A program made the translations under genes and the position numbers. Shown here piece after piece: positions 34,213 to 40,783 of a stretch of 40,809 bases of DNA (position 1 is the first letter of the stretch; each line of letters begins with the position of its first letter). Source of the stretch: DATKPE01 sp035524335 (lineage in GTDB: Bacteria; Bacteroidota; Ignavibacteria; UBA10030; SZUA-254); the NCBI GenBank assembly GCA_035524335.1, contig DATKPE010000032.1:1-40809 (forward strand), in the 5' to 3' direction. The notes beneath the pieces are model-generated. The model was not told the origin of the DNA. It searched no databases and worked only from the letters and a program-made list of their open reading frames with translations.

Positions 34213-35475
34213 ATGTGCCCTATGTCCCGGCTGATCTCGTTTTTTCCGCTTATTCTCGTCCTCGCGTCCGGTTACGCGCAGGAAAAAGTGCCGGCGCTCG
34301 AGCTCGCGGACTGCCGCTGGTTCGATGGCAGCAAATTCGTGACAGGGACCCTCTATTCCGTGAGAGGTAAATTCACCTTCCATCGGCCGGCCAGGATCGA
34401 CTCGGTCCTTCACCTCGCCGGCAGGTATGTCATTCCCCCTTTTGCCGAGGCGCATAATCACAATATCGACGGTTTCGCGAAAGTGGATGACCGCATCCGG
34501 CGATACCTCGCTGATGGTGTTTTTTACGTTAAAAATCCGAACAGCATTCCGCGTTATACCGCGACGCTTGCGGGAAAGATCAACACACCCGCCTCGGTCG
34601 ACGTGATCTTCTCGAACGGCGGTCTGACCGCCTCGGGCGGTCATCCGATGGAGCTGGTCAGGAGGAATACTGCCCTCGGTATCTTCACCGATCGGGACGG
34701 GGAGGGGGGGATGTATTATGTCGTCGACAATCCGGACGAGCTCCGCCGCAAGTGGAATATCATTCTCGACGGCCGGCCGGATTTTATCAAGACCTATCTT
34801 CTTTATTCAGAGGAGTTCGCTGAACGCAGAGACGATACGGCATACTTCGGTTGGAAGGGGCTCGACCCTGCGCTCCTTCCCGAGATCGTTCGCGCCGCGC
34901 ATCGGGCGAAGCTCCGGGTTTCGACTCACGTGGAAACGGCGGCCGATTTTCATAATGCGCTCATTGCCCGGACGGATGAAATCAACCATCTTCCCGGTTT
35001 CAGGGCCGACTCCCTGACCGATTTCCGCCGCTATGAACTGAGCGAAGAAGATGCCCGGTCGGCCGCCGTACGCCGCGTCGTCATAGTGACGACACTGGCG
35101 GGAAGCGAGGGGAGCGGGAGTGAACGGTACAGGGAGAGACTGAAGGTTCTGCAGAAAAGAAACCTCCTCCTGCTCAGGCGGTATGGGGCGGTTATCGCGA
35201 TCGGGAGCGATGAATACCGGCAAACCTCGGCGGCGGAAGCGGCGTACCTCTCGGGGCTCGGTATCTTTTCGCCCGCGGAATTGCTGGGAATGTGGTGCCG
35301 GACTACTGCGGAAGCGATCTTCCCCGGCAGGAAAATCGGAAGAATACGGGAGGGGTACGAGGCAAGTTTCCTTGTCCTCGAAGGGGATCCGCTCGCCGAT
35401 TTTTCGTTCACGCATACAATCATCCTGAGATGCAAAGAGGGCCGGTTGATGAAGGGACCGGAACAAATGAAATAG
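34213..35475 (+). CDS. Secreted amidohydrolase-family protein
   Basis: 420 residues from ATG 34213 (34222 is an alternative; MSRLISFFPLILVLASGYAQ is the signal peptide). Amidohydrolase landmarks are visible: AEAHNHN carries the HxH pair, STHVETA and INHLPGF carry further metal-ligand histidines, and AIGSDEYR the conserved Asp. The C-terminal FPGRKIGRIREGYEASFLVLEGDPLADF is the characteristic sandwich end of the family. Periplasmic metal-dependent hydrolase of a cyclic amide, ester or related bond; substrate unknown. It is followed by 248 bases to asnA, with a CCCCC-TGATC-GGGGG hairpin but no T-run. Confidence 0.85.
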   Translation: MCPMSRLISFFPLILVLASGYAQEKVPALELADCRWFDGSKFVTGTLYSVRGKFTFHRPARIDSVLHLAGRYVIPPFAEAHNHNIDGFAKVDDRIRRYLADGVFYVKNPNSIPRYTATLAGKINTPASVDVIFSNGGLTASGGHPMELVRRNTALGIFTDRDGEGGMYYVVDNPDELRRKWNIILDGRPDFIKTYLLYSEEFAERRDDTAYFGWKGLDPALLPEIVRAAHRAKLRVSTHVETAADFHNALIARTDEINHLPGFRADSLTDFRRYELSEEDARSAAVRRVVIVTTLAGSEGSGSERYRERLKVLQKRNLLLLRRYGAVIAIGSDEYRQTSAAEAAYLSGLGIFSPAELLGMWCRTTAEAIFPGRKIGRIREGYEASFLVLEGDPLADFSFTHTIILRCKEGRLMKGPEQMK

Positions 35476-35593
35476 AATCTCAGGATTGCCCCCCTGATCG
35501 GGGGACAGCGTTCCCGCACAATTTTCCTTTAGTTCCTATGCGTATAAAATCAATGAATACAGGCTGTTTTGTGAAATAATTTCCGACCTGTGG

Positions 35594-35625
35594 TTTGAAA
35601 TTCTTCCCCGAATTTGCTACCTTCT
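35594..35625 (+). promoter_or_regulatory. Putative promoter of asnA
   Basis: TTTG at 35594-35597, a 20-base spacer, TACCTTCT at 35618-35625. Predicted start near 35632, leaving a leader of about 90 bases before the ATG at 35724. Confidence 0.5.
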
Positions 35626-35723
35626 TCCATCCTCCCATCAGTTGTGTCCTCAGTTCTTTCCAATTCACATGACGGAATTCTCCGTTACCATTCAGTTCCT
35701 TTTCGCATTAAGGAGAGCAAGTT

Positions 35724-36854
35724 ATGGCTGATAAGAAAGCTGACCTCGCCGGCCCCGGCATAGGGACCTACGAAGAAATCGAACGCGTCCTTCCGACCGA
35801 CTATACATCGCTGTTGAACCCCAAGGAAACGCAGATCGCCCTCGCCGCCCTCAAGCGGCATATCGAAGACAACCTCTGCAAGGAACTCGGCCTCATTCAC
35901 GTCGAAGTACCCCTCATTGTCGATATGGAAAGCGGCGTCAACGACATGCTCGACCGCGACGGCTCGCGGACGCCGGTGCAGTTCCATATCTCCAACGACT
36001 ACAATAAACATCCCATCGACGCCCAGGTCGTGCAGGCCGCCACGAAATGGAAGAGAGTCGCCCTGAAACAGTTCGGCATGAAAGCGGGCGAAGGTCTCTG
36101 CACCGACATGCGCGCCGTCCGGAAGGATTACTTCCTCGACCACGACCACAGCTGTTACGTCGACCAGTGGGACTGGGAGCGGGTCATGACCGCCGAACAG
36201 CGCAACGTCAAGTTCCTGAAACAGACCGTCAAGAAGATCTGGAAAGTCATCAAGGGCTCCGAGGACTTCATCCAGGACATGTTCCCCAAGCTGAAGAACA
36301 AGAAATATCCGAGCCTGCCGGAAGAGCTGACATTCCTCCACGCCGAGGAAATCCTCGATATGTTCCCCGACCTTCCCCGGAAACAGCGCGAGACCCAGGT
36401 GCTCCAGAAGTATCCCGCAATCTTCATCATCGGCATCGGATGGCCGCTCAAGGACGGATATCCGCACGAAATGCGCGCCGCCGATTACGACGACTGGGTG
36501 ACAGACACTTCCGCCGAAACGAAGAAACAGACGCACGGCCTCAACGGCGATATCCTCGTCTGGAATCCGGTCACCAAACGGCGCCATGAGCTCACCTCCA
36601 TGGGCGTCCGCGTGACGAAGGAGACACTCAAAAAACAGCTCGAGATGTCGAAACAGCTCGACTTCATGAAACTCCCCTATCACCAGGCGATCCTGAACGA
36701 CCAGATTCCGCTCAGCATCGGCGGCGGCATCGGCCAGTCACGGACCACGATGCTCCTCCTCCGCAAAGCCCATCTGGGTGAGGTGAGCGTCACGGTGTGG
36801 CCGAAGATCCTGAAGGAGATCTGCGCGAAAAGAAAAATCTTCGTCCTCGAGTAA
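35724..36854 (+). CDS. asnA: Aspartate-ammonia ligase (asparagine synthetase A)
   Basis: 376 residues, somewhat longer than the roughly 330 of the E. coli enzyme owing to an insert around residues 170-230. AsnA motifs are clear: VPLIVDMESGVNDMLD, TDMRAVRKDYF, SCYVDQWDWERVM and GGGIGQSRTTMLLLRKAHLGEV. The enzyme makes asparagine from aspartate and ammonia with ATP, in the cytosol. AAGGAG is eight bases before the ATG. A strong intrinsic terminator follows at 36867-36901, so asnA is its own transcription unit. The next gene encodes an asparagine-type amidase. Confidence 0.97.
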   Translation: MADKKADLAGPGIGTYEEIERVLPTDYTSLLNPKETQIALAALKRHIEDNLCKELGLIHVEVPLIVDMESGVNDMLDRDGSRTPVQFHISNDYNKHPIDAQVVQAATKWKRVALKQFGMKAGEGLCTDMRAVRKDYFLDHDHSCYVDQWDWERVMTAEQRNVKFLKQTVKKIWKVIKGSEDFIQDMFPKLKNKKYPSLPEELTFLHAEEILDMFPDLPRKQRETQVLQKYPAIFIIGIGWPLKDGYPHEMRAADYDDWVTDTSAETKKQTHGLNGDILVWNPVTKRRHELTSMGVRVTKETLKKQLEMSKQLDFMKLPYHQAILNDQIPLSIGGGIGQSRTTMLLLRKAHLGEVSVTVWPKILKEICAKRKIFVLE

Positions 36855-36866
36855 TCCTTCACCCCC

Positions 36867-36901
36867 GACCGCCCGTCTTCCCGACGGGCGGTCTTTTTTT
36901 T
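36867..36901 (+). terminator. Strong rho-independent terminator of asnA
   Basis: An 11-bp perfect stem (36867-36877 with 36883-36893, GACCGCCCGTC pairing GACGGGCGGTC) with a five-base loop is followed by eight Ts at 36894-36901. It is the clearest intrinsic terminator in the window. Confidence 0.95.
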
Positions 36902-36939
36902 GCCCCTGAGGCGGCGGTGGCCGCGCCGCCCCGGATTCA

Positions 36940-36970
36940 TTGCTTCTCCCGCCGGATTTTCGTATGTTAT
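36940..36970 (+). promoter_or_regulatory. Putative promoter of the isoaspartyl peptidase gene
   Basis: TTG at 36940-36942, a 20-base spacer and TATGTTAT at 36963-36970. Predicted start near 36977, about 25 bases before the ATG at 37002. Confidence 0.45.
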
Positions 36971-37001
36971 CACAAATTTCGTTCACACTTTATCCGGATC
37001 C

Positions 37002-37910
37002 ATGAGTTCATTGATCATTCACGGCGGGGCATGGGATATCCCTGACGACGCCGTCGAAGCCCACCGGAAGGGCGTCGCCCGGGCGCTGGAAATCGGGTGG
37101 CATATTCTGGAAACCGCGGGAAGTTCCGTCGACGCGGTCGAAAAGGCGATCCTCTCCATGGAGGACGACGAAACGTTCGACGCGGGGCGCGGATCGCATC
37201 TCAACGCCGCCGGCCAGGTGGAGCTGGATGCCAGCATCATGAACGGCCGGACGATGTCGTGCGGCGCGGTCGCCTGCGTCCGCTTCGTTCGCAATCCGAT
37301 CGGGCTCGCCCGCAAGGTGATGGAAGAGAGCGAGCATATCCTCCTCGTGGGGGAAGGCGCGGAGCTCTTTGCGAAGGACCGCGGGATCCGCCTTTGTACG
37401 CAGGAGGACCTCATCATCGACCGGGAACGGAAACGCTGGAACGGCGTCCGGGGCCGGAAAAACTTCACCACGAAAGACGCCTTCCGTAAATCGAAAAAAC
37501 CCTCGGATACCGTCGGCGCGGTCGCGATCGACAGTTTCGGCAACATCGCCGTCGGCACCTCGACCGGCGGGACGTTCAACAAGACCCCGGGACGGGTCGG
37601 CGATTCGCCCCTCATCGGCTGTGGATCCTATGCCGATAACAGCATCGGCGGCGTCTCCACGACCGGATGGGGAGAGGGAATGATCAAGGTCGTCATGGCC
37701 AAAACGGTCGTCGACCTTCTGGAGTACAACAACGGCGACGCCCAGAAAGCCGCGGAGGAGGGGATCCGCCACCTCAAGGACAAGGTCGACGGGCATGGCG
37801 GCGTCATCGTCCTCAACAGCAGGGGGGAATTCGGCATCTCGTTCAACACGCCCAGAATGGCCTACGCCTACCGCAACAGCGACATGGACGCGCCTGTCGT
37901 GCGCGTATGA
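37002..37910 (+). CDS. Isoaspartyl peptidase/L-asparaginase (Ntn-hydrolase)
   Basis: 302 residues. LIIHGGAW is the start of the family; GSSVDAVEKAI and the GRGSHLNAAGQVELDA block follow. The autoproteolytic site lies before Thr170 in KPSDTVGAVAID, which becomes the N-terminal nucleophile; GTSTGGTFNKTPGRVGDSPLIG and GEGMI complete the pattern. It hydrolyses isoaspartyl dipeptides and asparagine and works in the cytosol. The start at 37002 is preferred since it begins MSSLIIHGGAW; a longer frame is not plausible. It overlaps the rRNA methyltransferase start by ATGA. Confidence 0.95.
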   Translation: MSSLIIHGGAWDIPDDAVEAHRKGVARALEIGWHILETAGSSVDAVEKAILSMEDDETFDAGRGSHLNAAGQVELDASIMNGRTMSCGAVACVRFVRNPIGLARKVMEESEHILLVGEGAELFAKDRGIRLCTQEDLIIDRERKRWNGVRGRKNFTTKDAFRKSKKPSDTVGAVAIDSFGNIAVGTSTGGTFNKTPGRVGDSPLIGCGSYADNSIGGVSTTGWGEGMIKVVMAKTVVDLLEYNNGDAQKAAEEGIRHLKDKVDGHGGVIVLNSRGEFGISFNTPRMAYAYRNSDMDAPVVRV

Positions 37911-39235
37911 ACCTCGGCTCGCTCGTCGGGCATCTGCTGGAACTGCTCCGGAGCGGCGAACGCTCCAGCCAGCCGATCGACCGTGCGACCGCAGAGTTTT
38001 TCCGCCGGCGCGGTTATCTCGGCTCCCATGACCGGCGGTATATCGCCGACCACTACTTCGGAATTATCCGCCACCGGCGGTTCCTGGAAGCGCTCCTGGA
38101 ACAGGCGTCGGCCGATCTGCCGGGCGGCGAACTTCTCGATAAATTTCCCGACCGCTTTGTCGTTCTGGTTCTCCTCTACGGCCTCTCCTCCTCACCGGAG
38201 CCGGCGGTTGAAACGATTATTCCCCCTGCGCTCTGGAAAACCTCCTTTCCTTCGATCGACCTCGGCCTCTTCACAGACTGGTATCGCGACCACCGTTCGC
38301 TCGCATTTCTCGGCCCGGACGAGCTCGTGCGCCTCGGCGTCCGGTACTCGTTTCAGGACTGGATGGTGCGTCTCTGGTCCGACCGCCTGGTTCAGGAAGC
38401 CGGAGAACTGCTGGAATCGATGAACCTTCCGGCGCCCGTTGCGCTCAGGGTCAATACGCTCCGGTGCAGTGTCGGAGAATGTCTGGAACGGCTGAAGAAG
38501 GAGGGCGTCGAAGCCGTTCCCGGCCGCCTCGCGCCTCACGCGCTTCTGCTCCGGAAACGATTTTCCGCCCAGTCGACGCCCGCCTTCCGGGACGGCTGGT
38601 TCGAAATCCAGGACGAAGGGAGCCAGATGGTGTCGCTCCTGGCCGATCCGGCGCCGGGCTGGCGTGTGATCGATGCCTGCGCGGGGGCCGGCGGGAAATC
38701 GCTCCACCTCGCGGCGATCATGCAGAACCGGGGAGAGATCCTCGCCATCGACCCCGACAGGAAAAAACTTGCCGAGCTCGGGACACGCGCGGTACGGAGC
38801 GGCGTCTCCATCATACGGACCGCTCAGAGCGATGCCGGCGACGGCGTTCCTTCCCCGGCTCCGGCCGACCTGGTTCTGGTCGATGCTCCCTGCACCGGAT
38901 CCGGCACGATCCGGAGAAACCCCGCGCTGAAGTGGCGGCTGAACGAGCAGTCCCCGGCCGAATATCACCGGAAGCAGGTGGAGATCCTGGAACGGTGCGC
39001 ACAGCTGGTCCGGCCGGGGGGACGGCTCGTCTACTCCACCTGCTCGCTTTTTCCGCAGGAGAATGAAGAGGTCGTCCGGGATTTTACCGCCGGGAACGGA
39101 AAATTCCGCGCGGTTTCGTTCACAGGTCCCGGCGCGGCGATCGTTCCGGGAGATCAGCCGGGGGAATGCACGCTCTATCCGCACCGCCATGGCACGGACG
39201 GATTTTTCATATCCCTTCTTCTCCGGAATTGGTAG
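37907..39235 (+). CDS. RsmB/NOP-family 16S rRNA cytosine-5 methyltransferase
   Basis: 442 residues. The N-terminal NusB-like helical region (about 1-150) is followed by the RNA m5C methyltransferase core: DACAGAGGKSLHL is the SAM-binding motif I, VDAPCTGSGTIRRNP motif IV and VYSTCSLFPQENEEVV motif VI, where the Cys residues of PC and TC are the catalytic pair. The length and order fit RsmB, which methylates C967 of 16S rRNA (E. coli numbering). ATG 37907 overlaps the stop of the asparaginase gene, so translational coupling is expected. Confidence 0.9.
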   Translation: MNLGSLVGHLLELLRSGERSSQPIDRATAEFFRRRGYLGSHDRRYIADHYFGIIRHRRFLEALLEQASADLPGGELLDKFPDRFVVLVLLYGLSSSPEPAVETIIPPALWKTSFPSIDLGLFTDWYRDHRSLAFLGPDELVRLGVRYSFQDWMVRLWSDRLVQEAGELLESMNLPAPVALRVNTLRCSVGECLERLKKEGVEAVPGRLAPHALLLRKRFSAQSTPAFRDGWFEIQDEGSQMVSLLADPAPGWRVIDACAGAGGKSLHLAAIMQNRGEILAIDPDRKKLAELGTRAVRSGVSIIRTAQSDAGDGVPSPAPADLVLVDAPCTGSGTIRRNPALKWRLNEQSPAEYHRKQVEILERCAQLVRPGGRLVYSTCSLFPQENEEVVRDFTAGNGKFRAVSFTGPGAAIVPGDQPGECTLYPHRHGTDGFFISLLLRNW

Positions 39236-39252
39236 TGCTCAAGTTTAAATCC

Positions 39253-40092
39253 TCATGCGACCCGTGATTCTGCCAGATTGTCCCACGTTAAGAGGTCTAT
39301 CCAGTTCCATAATCGGTTCGTGATCTTGGCTTCCATCGCCGGAGTGACTCGAAGGCTCTGATGGATGCGGATGAAATTGTAGTAGAAGAAATGCACGTCA
39401 ACCGCCGCCTGTAAATTACGAAGCTTTTTCGAGAATCCATTGGTGAGCCTCGTAAAGCGTCGGGATTGCATCCTCACGGTTAGATTCTGGCGTTCGATGT
39501 ACGATGTGCTGATATGCCGATTGATCGGCTCTCCGGTGATGGGCTTCTTCGTAACCCGTATTATTTGGGCGGGGGAGTACCGTTTTTCGCCCTTCGTTTC
39601 TTCCCTGTATTCCTTGTGAATTTGAGCGTAGTCAATCTCCGCGCCGAATACCCTGTCCACTGCGTCCCGATAGGCGGGGAAGGCATCTGTGCTTAATTGG
39701 AAGCGAGTATTAACCCTTACCGAGAGCTCCATCATGAATGATGCGGCGAGCCTTGCCGTGCGCTTCCCCACTCGATAGCAAGGTACTAACTTCGTATCAG
39801 CGTCCAGAGCAATGAACGTATAGAAGTCTCCCCGTTCCGCATCGTCCTGTATCGCTCGTTTCTGCTTACATCCGACGTAGCACCAAATCTCATCGACTTG
39901 CATGAAACGGGACTGTACGCCCTGCATCATTGAATCGTGAAAGTTCTTCGCCTTCTCTCCGGCCTCAACGATCAATTTAAGGATGGTCGGTTGGCTCACG
40001 CCTGCAATGCGGGAAGTCGCCCTAATTGATTGCCCTTCGGTGATTAACGAGAGCACAAGAGCCTTTTTGTGGATCGGAAGGTTGTTCGCCAT
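39253..40092 (-). CDS. IS1-family transposase
   Basis: 279 residues in one frame. The N-terminal HTH (KALVLSLITEGQSIRATSRIAGVSQPTILKL) resembles InsA; the rest is a DDE domain like InsB, with Asp in MQVDEIW, Asp in LSTDAFPAY and Glu in SYIERQNLTVRMQSRRF. These are the probable catalytic triad. The ATG is preceded by AAGGAG at seven bases. A promoter lies at 40127-40158. No perfect terminal inverted repeat pair could be found flanking it, so element ends are unknown. It sits 17 bases beyond the end of the rRNA methyltransferase gene. The gene is intact, so it may be active. Confidence 0.92.
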   Translation of the reverse strand: MANNLPIHKKALVLSLITEGQSIRATSRIAGVSQPTILKLIVEAGEKAKNFHDSMMQGVQSRFMQVDEIWCYVGCKQKRAIQDDAERGDFYTFIALDADTKLVPCYRVGKRTARLAASFMMELSVRVNTRFQLSTDAFPAYRDAVDRVFGAEIDYAQIHKEYREETKGEKRYSPAQIIRVTKKPITGEPINRHISTSYIERQNLTVRMQSRRFTRLTNGFSKKLRNLQAAVDVHFFYYNFIRIHQSLRVTPAMEAKITNRLWNWIDLLTWDNLAESRVA

Positions 40093-40093
40093 G

Positions 40094-40128
40094 ATACGCT
40101 CCTTGATTTTAAGCTCTGAGGAGCGTAT
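40094..40128. promoter_or_regulatory. 10-bp inverted repeat covering the transposase Shine-Dalgarno site
   Basis: ATACGCTCCT at 40094-40103 and AGGAGCGTAT at 40119-40128 form a perfect 10-bp inverted repeat with 15 bases between. Reading leftwards, the arm nearest the start codon contains the AGGAG of the transposase Shine-Dalgarno. A transcript spanning both arms would fold and hide this site. The predicted native start near 40121 lies inside the far arm. Confidence 0.65.
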
Positions 40129-40158
40129 ATTATATCAGGTCGGTTGCCGCTCCTCAAA
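40127..40158 (-). promoter_or_regulatory. Promoter of the transposase
   Basis: Reading leftwards, TTTG (40158-40155), a 20-base spacer and TATAATAT (40134-40127). This is the same pattern as at arsR. The predicted start is near 40121. Confidence 0.6.
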
Positions 40159-40173
40159 AGCGGTGATTGATTA

Positions 40174-40215
40174 GGGCTTGCAGGTACTTCGAATACTTGT
40201 AAGCCCGTTTTATTT
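40174..40215 (+). terminator. Possible rightward terminator between transposase and HTH gene
   Basis: In RNA read rightwards, 40174-40186 pairs with 40194-40206 as a 13-bp stem (two G-U pairs) around a seven-base loop, followed by GTTTTATTT (40207-40215). It could stop rightward read-through from the methyltransferase side. The T-rich tail overlaps the end of the HTH gene on the other strand. Confidence 0.5.
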
Positions 40216-40417
40216 ACTTCTGTCGCTTTTTCCATTCCTCAACCTCGTTCCGATGAACGAGCGTCAGAGTCTTAAACTTGTACGTCGTGAGCTTATCGTC
40301 GCAGAGATAATTCCGAATCGCTGTCGGCTTAATCCCCAACTCCAACGCGGCTTCCTCTACCGTCAAGAAATCGGATTCGTTCGCCTGTTTGAGTGTTTTT
40401 GTCGTGCTCACATCCAT
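40214..40417 (-). CDS. Excisionase-like helix-turn-helix protein
   Basis: 67 residues from MDVSTTKTLK. FLTVEEAALELGIKPTAIRNYLCDDKLTTYKF is a MerR/excisionase-type HTH (HTH_17) and the tail HRNEVEEWKKRQK fits the family. Three starts are possible in frame: ATG 40426, ATG 40417 and GTG 40411. The promoter TTGACA-N17-TATATT at 40446-40418 overlaps the first two, so initiation may really occur at GTG 40411, on a leaderless transcript. Such proteins direct excision of genetic elements or bind promoters. It probably belongs to a mobile segment, with the tRNA next to it as possible attachment site. Confidence 0.8.
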   Translation of the reverse strand: MDVSTTKTLKQANESDFLTVEEAALELGIKPTAIRNYLCDDKLTTYKFKTLTLVHRNEVEEWKKRQK

Positions 40418-40446
40418 AATATACATGATAGAGTATCAAATGTCAA
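40416..40446 (-). promoter_or_regulatory. Promoter of the HTH gene (TTGACA-N17-TATATT)
   Basis: Reading leftwards, TTGACA at 40446-40441 and TATATT at 40423-40418 are 17 bases apart. The seventh base after TATATT is 40411, the first base of the in-frame GTG. This geometry is identical to that at arsR. Confidence 0.65.
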
Positions 40447-40468
40447 GTGAAAAGTGATTGATTTTCTA

Positions 40469-40499
40469 TTGACAGCAAAATTTAATTTACCTATCTTAC
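40469..40499 (+). promoter_or_regulatory. Rightward promoter facing the tRNA region
   Basis: TTGACA at 40469-40474, a 17-base spacer and TATCTT at 40492-40497. Predicted start near 40504. It would transcribe the strand opposite the tRNA and reach the terminator at 40704-40725. Confidence 0.5.
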
Positions 40500-40505
40500 C
40501 AATAG

Positions 40506-40590
40506 CGGAGAGGGTGGGACTCGAACCCACACAACCCGTCAAGGTCGGCGATTATAAGTCGGTCGCTTTCACCATTTCAGCCACCTCTCC
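40506..40590 (-). tRNA. Long-variable-arm tRNA with UAU anticodon (Ser-like body)
   Basis: Reading leftwards: acceptor GGAGAGG pairs CCTCTCC with discriminator G; D-arm GCT-GAAATGGTGAA-AGC; anticodon stem ACCGA/TCGCC; loop CTTATAA (anticodon TAT, complement at 40554-40556); 16-base variable arm with GACC/GGTT stem; T-arm GTGGG-TTCGAGT-CCCAC. CCA is not encoded. The acceptor, G73 and long arm are those of serine tRNAs, yet TAT reads AUA (Ile). Two of five anticodon-stem pairs do not form (A-C, C-C), so it may be degenerate or atypical. A search program may call it Ile, Ser or pseudo. Confidence 0.75.
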
Positions 40591-40598
40591 GTCGTTTG

Positions 40599-40652
40599 CT
40601 ATATTCTGCCTCTGGCTTTGTGTGTTGTGCCAGAGTAAACACGATGTTCCAT
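40599..40652 (-). CDS. Possible 17-residue peptide with a strong ribosome binding site
   Basis: Reading leftwards, AGAAAGGAGGGAATT leads directly to an ATG at 40652-40650; the frame MEHRVYSGTTHKARGRI ends at TAG 40601-40599, nine bases before the tRNA. The GGAGG-to-ATG spacing is five bases. It also contains a perfect 7-bp hairpin (40610-40616 with 40629-40635). The RBS is very good but the peptide has no recognised relative, so translation is unproven. Confidence 0.3.
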   Translation of the reverse strand: MEHRVYSGTTHKARGRI

Positions 40653-40703
40653 AATTCCCTCCTTTCTGAAGCCTGCCAGCTTCGTTAAGGTGATTGATTA
40701 CAG

Positions 40704-40725
40704 CCCCTCGAAAGAGGGGTTTTTT
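40704..40725 (+). terminator. Rho-independent terminator
   Basis: CCCCTC (40704-40709), loop GAAA and GAGGGG (40714-40719), then six Ts at 40720-40725. This is a classical intrinsic terminator for rightward transcription. Confidence 0.85.
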
Positions 40726-40783
40726 ATTTCCGAAACGATGGGTATAAAATAACGGGTGGGCTGTTCTACATATCGAATGGTGG

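Larger units (their letters stand above)
40504..40725 (+). ncRNA. Candidate plus-strand non-coding transcript ending in an intrinsic terminator
   Basis: From the predicted start near 40504 to a terminator at 40704-40725, no protein frame with a start and Shine-Dalgarno is seen. The transcript would contain the reverse complement of the tRNA, a 7-bp hairpin (40610-40635) and a GAAGC/GCTTC hairpin. Existence is inferred only from promoter and terminator placement. Confidence 0.3.

Noticed and set aside
39236..40210. Terminal inverted repeats of the IS element
   Set aside because: No matching inverted ends were found on both sides of the transposase by eye, so element borders are not called.
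40454..40654. Rightward 66-codon frame (contains VGLEPT)
   Set aside because: It is the well-known false translation of a reverse-complement tRNA; no RBS.
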